39,740 nucleotides of DNA, from assembly GCA_030041045.1 (NCBI GenBank), contig JASHOQ010000043.1, positions 1 to 39,740 of the forward strand. Direction: 5' to 3'. This stretch comes from Acidobacteriaceae bacterium (GTDB lineage Bacteria; Acidobacteriota; Terriglobia; Terriglobales; Acidobacteriaceae). Numbering within the stretch: the stretch's first letter is position 1; every line of letters starts with the position of its first letter. Shown here piece after piece: positions 6,738-13,350 of this stretch. The notes beneath the pieces were generated by a model. The model searched no databases and was not told the origin of the DNA. It saw only the letters and a list, made by a program, of their open reading frames with translations. A program made the translations under genes and the position numbers.

Positions 6738-8417
6738 TTGTCCGCCGCGCTTTCAATTGCATCTTTCAACGCCGCCCGGCTCACGGGCGCGCTTGCCCGT
6801 CAAGCCGCGCTGCTGGCCTTTGCGCCGCAGTCCGGGCTGCGCCATTACCTCAAGATGCAGTACGCCGACCAGACCTTCAAAGGCCTCTACCACTGGAACT
6901 GGTTCGACGCTTCGATGCTGCTGCCGTATTTCGCGGTGATGATCGTGCTCTCCTTTTACGGCATCCATCGCTACACGATGTGCTACCAGTACTTCAAATA
7001 CAGGCGCAACGCCAAGCCCAACCCGCCGCGGCAATTCGCCGAGCTGCCCGCAGTCACCATCCAGCTTCCCATCTTCAACGAGCAGTTCGTCATCGACCGC
7101 CTCATTGACGCCGTCTGCTCCATCGAGTACCCGCGCGAGAAGCTCGAAATCCAGGTCCTCGACGACTCGACCGACGAAACCCGCGAGGTTGCCTCGGCCA
7201 TCGTGGAGCGCTACGCCGCGCTCGGCCACAACATTGTCTACATTCACCGCAGCAACCGCATCGGCTTCAAGGCCGGCGCACTCGATGAGGGCCTGAAAGT
7301 GGCCAAAGGCGAATTCATCGCCATCTTCGACGCCGACTTCGTTCCCCCCACCGACTGGCTGATGAAGGTGATTCATCACTTCGCCGAGCCCGAGATCGGC
7401 ATGGTGCAGACGCGCTGGACGCACCTCAACCGCGACTACAGCCTGCTCACCCGGGTGGAAGCCATCCTGCTCGACGGCCACTTCGTCCTCGAGCACGGCG
7501 CGCGTTTTCGCTCCGGCGAGTTTTTCAACTTCAACGGCACCGCCGGCATGTGGCGCCGCCAGGCCATCTACGACGGCGGAGGCTGGCAGCATGACACCCT
7601 CACCGAAGACACCGACCTCAGCTACCGCTCGCAGATGGCCGGATGGAAGTTCAAATACCTGCCCAGTGTCGAGTGCCCCTCCGAGCTGCCCATCGAGATG
7701 ACCGCTTTCAAAACCCAGCAGGCGCGCTGGGCCAAGGGACTCATCCAGACCAGCATCAAGATTCTGCCCCGCGTCTTCCGCTCCAATGCCCCGCTGCGCA
7801 TCAAGGTTGAAGCCGTCTACCACCTCACCGCCAACGTGAGCTATCCGCTCATGGTCATCATGTCGGCGCTGCTCATCCCCGCTATGATCTGCCGCTTTTA
7901 CCAGGGCTGGTTCCAGATGCTGCTCATCGACGTACCGCTGTTCACCGCATCCAGCTTCTCCATCGCCGTGTTCTATGTGATGAGCGAGCGCGAAATCTAT
8001 CCCCGAACCTGGAAGCGCACCTTCTTTTATCTGCCTTTTCTCATGGCTCTCGGCATCGGCCTCACCGTGACCAACACCAAGGCGGTGATGGAAGCACTCT
8101 TCGGCATCAAGAGCGCCTTTGTGCGCACGCCCAAGTACCGCGTGGCGCAGAAGGGACAGAAATCGCAGGCCGCCAAGTACCGCAAGCGGCTCAAGCTCAC
8201 GCCCTGGATCGAGCTGCTGCTGGGCTGCTACTTTGCCGCCGCCATCTGGTATACCTTCACCAACAAGAACTACTTCACCGCGCCGTTCCTCATTCTCTTC
8301 GTCGTCGGCTACTGGTACACCGGGTTGATGAGCCTGCTCCAGGGCCGCTTCGAGCGCTGGCGCTCCGGCGTCAATGCCGATGAGTCCAGCCCCAAGCCGT
8401 TCCCGGTGGGCATTTGA
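6738..8417 (+). CDS. Processive family-2 glycosyltransferase, cellulose/mannan-synthase-like membrane protein
   Basis: This 559-residue inner-membrane enzyme is predicted to polymerise a beta-linked polysaccharide from a nucleotide sugar. One membrane segment (about 60-78) precedes the cytosolic GT-A domain, which starts at VTIQLPIFNE. The motifs of processive GT2 enzymes are all present: LDDSTDE with Asp142-143, DAD at 198-200, TED at 289-291 and QQARW at 327-331. Four or five membrane helices follow (about 365-385, 400-415, 428-447, 490-505, 515-535). There is no PilZ domain, unlike BcsA, so c-di-GMP control through this chain is unlikely. The best start is TTG at 6738 with GGGGGA 7 bases upstream; the next in-frame ATG is 6855. 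Product could be a glucan or mannan. Confidence 0.88.
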   Translation: MSAALSIASFNAARLTGALARQAALLAFAPQSGLRHYLKMQYADQTFKGLYHWNWFDASMLLPYFAVMIVLSFYGIHRYTMCYQYFKYRRNAKPNPPRQFAELPAVTIQLPIFNEQFVIDRLIDAVCSIEYPREKLEIQVLDDSTDETREVASAIVERYAALGHNIVYIHRSNRIGFKAGALDEGLKVAKGEFIAIFDADFVPPTDWLMKVIHHFAEPEIGMVQTRWTHLNRDYSLLTRVEAILLDGHFVLEHGARFRSGEFFNFNGTAGMWRRQAIYDGGGWQHDTLTEDTDLSYRSQMAGWKFKYLPSVECPSELPIEMTAFKTQQARWAKGLIQTSIKILPRVFRSNAPLRIKVEAVYHLTANVSYPLMVIMSALLIPAMICRFYQGWFQMLLIDVPLFTASSFSIAVFYVMSEREIYPRTWKRTFFYLPFLMALGIGLTVTNTKAVMEALFGIKSAFVRTPKYRVAQKGQKSQAAKYRKRLKLTPWIELLLGCYFAAAIWYTFTNKNYFTAPFLILFVVGYWYTGLMSLLQGRFERWRSGVNADESSPKPFPVGI

Positions 8418-8478
8418 TTGCTTGGCCGGCCCGCAATCGCCGCTGCCCAGACGGCCGGATTACTTTTGATGAAACGCC

Positions 8479-8964
8479 ATGGTCGCCTCGCTCCATTACA
8501 TCTCGCAGCACCCATTGTTCTATACGGTGCTCGCTCTTGCCTTTGCCGGCACACCCTTCTTAACAAGTCTCACCAGCGGCTGGCACAAACTCAGCAAGCG
8601 CTTTAGCAGGCGGTCAACTCCGATGGGACAAATCAGAGAGCCGCGTGCGGATTTTTATCATGTGCGGATGCGAGGTCAAGTTTACGGCCCGACCCTGCAG
8701 ATTTGTGCCGCCGATGACGCGCTGTACCTGTCCATGCCCTGGCCCTTGCGTCCCGCGTATCCACCCCTGGCCATTCCGTGGGGCCAGATCGAGCTTGTTC
8801 GCCGGCGCCGCTTCGGTTTCGAGAGTCTGGTCCTCCTTCTCGGCGATAAGGAGCGGGTACCCCTGCGCATCGACGAGGAGATCCTTAGTCAACTAGGAAT
8901 CGTCGGAGGCCCTCTCGAACAACGGCTCGGCGGGAGACCTGATTCGGCGTCCGCAGCGGGGTAA
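8479..8964 (+). CDS. Small membrane-anchored protein of unknown function
   Basis: I do not recognise this 161-residue protein. It has one N-terminal hydrophobic segment (about 12-32), a basic stretch (KRFSRRS), then a soluble part with beta-rich character and several Trp/Pro/Arg residues (AIPWGQIELVRRRRFGFESLVLLLGD), which could be a small PH-like or similar membrane-associated fold. It starts 61 bases after the glycosyltransferase on the same strand and may be co-transcribed. The stop codon lies 5 bases before the hairpin that marks one end of the IS200-like element, so the last few residues could have been altered by the insertion. Ribosome-binding site is weak. Confidence 0.65.
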   Translation: MVASLHYISQHPLFYTVLALAFAGTPFLTSLTSGWHKLSKRFSRRSTPMGQIREPRADFYHVRMRGQVYGPTLQICAADDALYLSMPWPLRPAYPPLAIPWGQIELVRRRRFGFESLVLLLGDKERVPLRIDEEILSQLGIVGGPLEQRLGGRPDSASAAG

Positions 8965-8968
8965 GTAT

Positions 8969-9610
8969 CCCCCGGCAGAGCCGGGGGCCTTATTTGTGTG
9001 AGCCGCTCAAAGCGGCTGTTGGGGGTCGCTGACGCGGCCCCAGTTTGATTGCGCCGCCTGAAGGCGGCCGGTCAGTTCCAAATCTGCATCTGGTCGATGC
9101 GCTTGTCTTCGTCTTCCTGGTTGCGGATGTAGTCCCGGATCGCCTTTTCGTCCCGGCCCACCGTCGACACCATGTAGCCCCGCGCCCAGAAGTGCTGCCC
9201 AGCATAGTTCTGCTTTCGCTCTCCATACACCCTCGCCAGGTGGATCGCGCTCTTGCCCTTCATGAAGCCAATCACCTGACTCACTGCGTACTTGGGCGGT
9301 ATCGAGATCAGCATGTGTACGTGGTCAGGCAGCAGGTGGCCCTCCTCCACCCGGCTCTCCTTCTGCGCGGCAAGATTCCGCAGCACATCGCCCAAATGCT
9401 TGCGCAATTCTCCATACAACTTCTTGCGCCGGTATTTGGGAATGAAGATCACGTGATACTTGCAATCCCACTTCGTGTGGCTTAGGCTTTCGTACTCGTC
9501 CATCCGGATTCTCCTTCGCGTGATGCTTTGGTCGGCTCACGCTTGGAGTTTTCTGGGTGGACTCCCTCAAATGTCAAACTCCGACTGTCGCCCCGGCAGA
9601 GCCGGGGGGC
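8969..9610 (-). mobile_element. IS200-like insertion element (single tnpA, hairpin ends)
   Basis: The element holds one Y1 transposase gene and is bounded by two near-identical short hairpins with the sequence CCCCGGC-AGA-GCCGGGG, at 8969-8987 and 9591-9607. Two more small palindromes, AGCCGCT/AGCGGCT (9001-9017) and GCCGCCT/AGGCGGC (9053-9068), lie behind the transposase stop. There are no inverted terminal repeats and no target duplication, as expected for IS200/IS605 elements, which use subterminal hairpins. Exact ends are approximate. The flanks do not rejoin into one gene: the left flank is a small membrane-protein gene and the right flank is the middle of a SIR2-STAND gene. Confidence 0.8.
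9072..9503 (-). CDS. tnpA: IS200/IS605-family transposase TnpA (HUH Y1)
   Basis: This 143-residue protein is full length for the family. It is a single-strand DNA transposase that cuts and rejoins at hairpin ends. Visible motifs are the N-terminal KWDCKYHVIFIPKYRRKKLY, the HUH pair in LLPDHVHMLISIPPK (His-x-His near 61-63), KGKSAIHLAR, FWARGYMVSTVGRDE and the catalytic Tyr in AIRDYIRNQ near 125. The ATG at 9503 has AAGGAG 7 bases upstream. No accessory tnpB gene is present. All catalytic residues are intact, so the element may still be active. Confidence 0.95.
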   Translation of the reverse strand: MDEYESLSHTKWDCKYHVIFIPKYRRKKLYGELRKHLGDVLRNLAAQKESRVEEGHLLPDHVHMLISIPPKYAVSQVIGFMKGKSAIHLARVYGERKQNYAGQHFWARGYMVSTVGRDEKAIRDYIRNQEDEDKRIDQMQIWN

Positions 9611-12000
9611 TTCCTCACTTTGCTAAGGAATGCGGATGGGCGTATAACGACGAGGACCTACCAACCGTATACGACCAGGCTCAAAAGCACCTCGGGTCGA
9701 AGGAATTGCAGCAGGTGTTGGCCCGATACTACAGGGACTGCAAACCGGCAGACTGGCACCTCCGTTTGCCATCGCTGCACTGGTACCGAATCTATACAAC
9801 CAACATCGACGACGTATTGGAGCAAGCGTACAAAGGTTACGCGGCCCAGCGCCTTGATCTTATTACATGCCCGGCCCCTTACCTAGACCAGGACCGGTGG
9901 CACGAGCGAGTGCAATCCGTACACCTGCACGGCTCAGCTCTGGAGCCAGAGAAGGGATACACCTTTACCTATGAAGATTTCGCTGCGCAAACGACGACGC
10001 CAAGCCCTTGGTACCAGGCGGTGGCAGACGACATGATGACCTGCGCATTCCTATTTGTCGGTACTCGACTCGTTGACTCCCCATTTCACCACTACCTAAG
10101 CCTGCGAAGCCAACGCAGTCGGGGTGCAAAGGAGGTCCGCGCGAAGGCATTCATCGTGTCACCAAACATCAGCACTATCAAGAATCGCCAACTAGAAGAC
10201 AGCGGCTACGTGGTGTTCAATTCGACCGCCGACGAATTCTTCAACGTCCTTATACCGCTCGTTCAAGGGCTCGTCCCCGACAGAATGACCCTGCTCAGGA
10301 ACCGATTTCCCCACGACATGGCCGCACTGTCCCAGGAGTTGCTCAGCCAACAGTCAGAGCTATTAAGGCAATTCGACTTTGTAACGCCGACCCCTCCAGG
10401 CAACTCAACCGGTAGGACCAGGAGCCAATTCTTCGAAGGCGCCGAACCGACGTGGGAAGATATAGCATCAAGCTTAGACGCGCCCAGAAGCGTGACAACT
10501 GACCTTCTGGCCCATATCACCGAAGCTCCAGATAACATCAACACCGTACTCCTATTGGGACACGCCGGATCAGGGAAGAGCACCCTGCTCAAACGCGTTG
10601 CGGTCGAACTCAGCCGAGCCGGCCACAGCGTCTACTTTATGAAATCTCCCGAGCGCCTCAATAGGGGTCCGATCAGCAATCTCTTGAACTCAACGGAGGC
10701 GAAAAGAACATTCTTCTTCTTCGACGAGGCTGCAATCCAAATTGACATGCTAGAAGCGCTAGCGAGGCAAAATCCAGATTGGAGAGTTACATTTGTATTG
10801 GCGGATCGACCGCACGTAATCCTCCCGCGCATTGTCGGCTTAACCCACCCGAGACCTGCTGTGGTCGACATGCCCCCCCTAAGTAAAGGGGACAGCGAGT
10901 CAATCATAAACAAACTGGCGGAATTTGGACGGCTTGGCAAGCTGCAAGGCATACCCCGGAACGATCAACTGCGCGAATTCCTGAGCAGGTCAAAGAAGCA
11001 ACTACTTGTTGCGATGAAAGAGGCCACCCTAGGAAAAGGCTTCGACGTCATCCTCGCGAATGAATTCTTCAGCCTCGCGAGCGACGGGGCGCGTTTGGTG
11101 TACACCATTACCTGCTTGGCATACATGCACGGCGCACCCGTGCGTCGTCGCCACCTTCTCGCATGTCTCGACGGCACCGACTTAGACAAAGCGACAATTC
11201 TGGCAAACCACCTTCAGGGCGTGGTTATCCCATGGAGGGAAGGCTCAGACTTCCTCTCTCCGAGGCACCGCGTAATCGCCCAGCAAGTAGCGACTGAATC
11301 CTCTCCCCTGGACGTCAGGAAAGAAGCAGTCACAAGTATCCTCATCCAGCTGAGCCCCGACATAACACCGCACAACATTTCCCAACGTACACCTGAATAC
11401 ATCGCCTATCGCGGGCTAATCAACCTCGACAATATGATCCAGCTCTTCGGGGAGGATTACGACACGATTTCAGAGGCCTACGAAGACGTAAAAGCGTATT
11501 ATGCGGATCAATTCCTGTTCTGGCTTCAATTCGGCCGAGCCGAGCTTTATTTCGACCATTTCCCCCTCGCTGAGAACTATCTAAACCAGTCCTTGGGCAT
11601 TCGCACCGCTGCCAAGGGCAACTTTCAAGCCCTCCACCACATTGCCGTTCTCTTCCTCAAGCGCGCCCTGGTAAACGATGACTTGGTCAAGGCCCGAGAG
11701 GACATCAACCGCGGGTCGGAAATCCTCGTGGAGCAGATCCGAGAGCGCGGCCACCTGGATACCTACCCGTACGAGGCTCTGTGCACTCACAAACTGAAGT
11801 GGTTAATAAAAAGCCAAGGGCCTCACATGAAAGACGATCTCGAATCTCTGCTGGAAGTTGCGAGAGCGGGACACGAAAGGCATCCATTCGATGATCGAAT
11901 GCGCGAAGCATATCAAAAAGTCTACCGAGCGTACCTAATGCTCGCCGTACCCGGAAATGATCCAGCAGGTCACCATGACGACGATGGGTCTGCCTTATAA
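9571..12000 (+). CDS. SIR2-STAND NTPase protein of anti-phage type, 5' end lost at the IS200 junction
   Basis: The open frame gives about 809 residues from the ATG at 9571, but the first 15 or so codons belong to the IS end (RPGRAGGLP is encoded by its hairpin). Genuine sequence starts near FAKECGWAYNDEDLP. A SIR2-like NADase domain follows, with YTTNIDD (Asn78, Asp80-81), catalytic His120 in VHLHGS, and FVGTRLVDS near 162-170. The N-terminal GAG-x-S NAD-binding loop that should begin this domain is missing. A P-loop NTPase comes next: Walker A GHAGSGKST at 330-338 and Walker B FFFFDEAA with Asp385, giving a STAND-like layout. The C-terminal 300 residues are alpha-helical, TPR-like, and probably sense a ligand. 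SIR2-STAND proteins (Avs5/DSR-like) kill phage-infected cells by NAD+ depletion. Base composition is visibly less GC-rich than its neighbours. Probably inactive; the 2.4-kb frame is otherwise unbroken. Confidence 0.75.
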   Translation: MSNSDCRPGRAGGLPHFAKECGWAYNDEDLPTVYDQAQKHLGSKELQQVLARYYRDCKPADWHLRLPSLHWYRIYTTNIDDVLEQAYKGYAAQRLDLITCPAPYLDQDRWHERVQSVHLHGSALEPEKGYTFTYEDFAAQTTTPSPWYQAVADDMMTCAFLFVGTRLVDSPFHHYLSLRSQRSRGAKEVRAKAFIVSPNISTIKNRQLEDSGYVVFNSTADEFFNVLIPLVQGLVPDRMTLLRNRFPHDMAALSQELLSQQSELLRQFDFVTPTPPGNSTGRTRSQFFEGAEPTWEDIASSLDAPRSVTTDLLAHITEAPDNINTVLLLGHAGSGKSTLLKRVAVELSRAGHSVYFMKSPERLNRGPISNLLNSTEAKRTFFFFDEAAIQIDMLEALARQNPDWRVTFVLADRPHVILPRIVGLTHPRPAVVDMPPLSKGDSESIINKLAEFGRLGKLQGIPRNDQLREFLSRSKKQLLVAMKEATLGKGFDVILANEFFSLASDGARLVYTITCLAYMHGAPVRRRHLLACLDGTDLDKATILANHLQGVVIPWREGSDFLSPRHRVIAQQVATESSPLDVRKEAVTSILIQLSPDITPHNISQRTPEYIAYRGLINLDNMIQLFGEDYDTISEAYEDVKAYYADQFLFWLQFGRAELYFDHFPLAENYLNQSLGIRTAAKGNFQALHHIAVLFLKRALVNDDLVKAREDINRGSEILVEQIRERGHLDTYPYEALCTHKLKWLIKSQGPHMKDDLESLLEVARAGHERHPFDDRMREAYQKVYRAYLMLAVPGNDPAGHHDDDGSAL

Positions 12001-12150
12001 GCATCTCGCCCTATGCCGGACCTGCAACCGCACAACGAAGGGGGTTTTGCATTGGCCTCGGGGCGATTTCTACCGGCAAACGGGCTCTTCGCCACCAAAC
12101 CCCAACTGAGAAAATCCCCGTACTAATTCCGGACGAGCGCCCACCCTCCC

Positions 12151-12498
12151 CTACCTCCCCTCCGTCCCCGCCTCCGGTCCCACCCACTCCGGCTCCAGCG
12201 CCCACCGTTGCGCCGTCGACAAGCCTCGCCGCCTCTTCTTCGGCTTCTGCTCCTCACCGGGCTTCGTCTCCGCCAGCTCCACCACCATCTTCGCGCTCGC
12301 CACGTTCCCTTCGAGTGCCTTGTCCATCAACACCTTCACGAGCTCCCCGCCCTTTTTCTTCACCTGCTTCGCCGCTTCCTTCCTCAGCCCCGCCAGGTTC
12401 CTCCCCACACGCTTCGCGCGCTTCTTCTCCGCCGCGCGCTTTCTCTCCGCGCGCCGCTGCATCTCTCGTCCCCAATAGTCCTTTTCCGCATCCGCCAT
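12151..12498 (-). CDS. Small highly basic protein of unknown function
   Basis: The product has 115 residues. Residues 1-50 are an extreme Lys/Arg/Glu helix (RRAERKRAAEKKRAKR, KKKGGELVKVL). The middle part, MDKALEGNVASAKMVVELAE, resembles short helical segments found in small terminase-like or transposon-associated proteins. The tail is basic again (KPKKRRR). It looks like a nucleic-acid-binding protein, but no named family can be assigned. It lies 22 bases behind the XRE regulator gene on the same strand, with a 7-bp tandem repeat array in between, and is probably co-transcribed with it. The ATG at 12498 is the only good start; a weak purine-rich site precedes it. Confidence 0.6.
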   Translation of the reverse strand: MADAEKDYWGREMQRRAERKRAAEKKRAKRVGRNLAGLRKEAAKQVKKKGGELVKVLMDKALEGNVASAKMVVELAETKPGEEQKPKKRRRGLSTAQRWALEPEWVGPEAGTEGR

Positions 12499-12505
12499 AG
12501 AACCT

Positions 12506-12565
12506 ACTCTCTCCTACTCCCTACTCCCTACTCCCTGTTCCCTGTTCCCTGTTCCCTCGTTCCCC
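12506..12565. repeat. 7-bp tandem repeat array (CTACTCC / CTGTTCC units)
   Basis: About eight units of the type CCCTACT or CCCTGTT run head to tail. The array covers the stop codon and the last dozen codons of the XRE gene and ends 8 bases before the start of the basic-protein gene. Related arrays occur at 12989-13037, 16579-16628 and 30668-30737. Confidence 0.85.
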
Positions 12566-12943
12566 GTCTTCCGCCAACTCGCTGGCCTGCTGACTCGCCG
12601 ACTCGCTCACTCGCCGCATCTCCTCTATCTCATCCGCCAACTCTTCAAACGTCAGCCCGCCCTCCGGCACCACGCCGTACACCACCCTGCAGCCCATCGC
12701 CTTCGCCACGCGGTTCAGTGACTTGAGCGTAATCGTCCGCCGTCGCTCGCTCGTCTCCAATCCATACAGCACTGAACGCTCCACGCCGACCTTGCCCGCA
12801 ATCTCCAGCACGGGAATGCGCAGCACCTGCCGCACCAGGCTGAGCAACCCTTCCGTCGGATGCGGCTCCATCGCCGCGCGCCGGTACGGCCGCATCTCCA
12901 CATCCAGCCTCCGCCGCACAATCTTTCTCTCCCGCTCCCTCAC
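12521..12943 (-). CDS. XRE-like HTH regulator related to mobile mystery protein A
   Basis: This 140-residue protein has a helix-turn-helix of XRE type at about 30-80: LLSLVRQVLRIPVLEIAGKV, GVERSVLYGLETSE, TITLKSLNRVAKAMGCRVVYGVVP. The order LxxVRxxLxIxxxxIAxxxGV, then TITLxxLxxxAxAxGCxxVYxxVP, is that of the mobile mystery protein A group (an HTH protein named for its mobile-element context). The usual partner, mobile mystery protein B, a Fic-like protein, is not seen; the basic-protein gene follows instead. The C-terminal 35 residues (from SESASQQASELAEDG) are encoded by an 8-bp array and then a 7-bp array, so they are repeat-derived. The GTG at 12943 has GGAGGG 4 bases upstream. DNA binding is likely; target unknown. 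Confidence 0.7.
   Translation of the reverse strand: MRERERKIVRRRLDVEMRPYRRAAMEPHPTEGLLSLVRQVLRIPVLEIAGKVGVERSVLYGLETSERRRTITLKSLNRVAKAMGCRVVYGVVPEGGLTFEELADEIEEMRRVSESASQQASELAEDGERGNREQGTGSRE
12572..12617. repeat. 8-bp tandem repeat array inside the XRE coding region
   Basis: On the minus strand the units read GGCGAGTG, AGCGAGTC, GGCGAGTC, AGCAGGCC, AGCGAGTT: five consecutive octamers of consensus (A/G)GC(G/A)AGTC. The same unit occurs at 27329-27360 and 35743-35774. Confidence 0.75.
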
Positions 12944-12961
12944 TCAACCCTCCATTCGCTG

Positions 12962-13037
12962 ACCACTGATCACTGTCCACTGATCACTGTTCCCTATCCC
13001 CTATTCCCTATTCCCTGTTCCCTGCTCCCTGTTCCCC
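12962..13037. repeat. Tandem repeats: two 14-bp units, then a 7-bp array
   Basis: CCACTGATCACTGT occurs twice in a row (about 12962-12989), and is followed directly by 7-bp units of the type TTCCCTA/TTCCCTG to 13037. The array lies in the gap between the divergent XRE and DUF885 genes (12944-13350), where no other gene is visible. Confidence 0.75.
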
Positions 13038-13080
13038 GTATTTCCACCTTACCGAAATCCACGCTAAATTCTGCAAAGTG

Positions 13081-13165
13081 CAAAAAGCACCCCAAAAGCC
13101 ACGCAAAAACGCGCATTTTTTGCTCTGCATTCGGCACGTTCGTCCGCCTCCAGGCGCACCTTTCT
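13081..13165 (-). repeat. Dispersed intergenic repeat, copy 1
   Basis: Read on the minus strand this stretch of about 85 bp matches 15395-15480 on the plus strand with small changes. Shared blocks are GGACGAA, a GCAAAAAA run followed by GCGCG, and GGTG then TTTTTTGC. The copies are inverted relative to each other on either side of the DUF885 gene. Confidence 0.6.
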
Positions 13166-13350
13166 GCACCCCACTGTCCTCCCGCAACCCGACACTCACC
13201 CCCTCCGCAACATCAAAGTCCGCAACCGTCACGTTAGAACCAGACACTCATCCCAGAATTCGTCTTCGTAAAACACCTCTTTCATTGCGGACTCATTCAT
13301 CGCCATGCACTAAACTCAACGGAAGGTAAGAAACCTCCTAAGGAAATCGC

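Noticed and set aside
9460..9570. Earlier ATG for the SIR2-STAND frame at 9460
   Set aside because: These codons lie inside the IS200-like element, antisense to tnpA, and cannot be the original start of the gene.
12506..12565. Repeat array as a possible CRISPR
   Set aside because: The units are 7 bp and contiguous, with no spacers and no cas genes.
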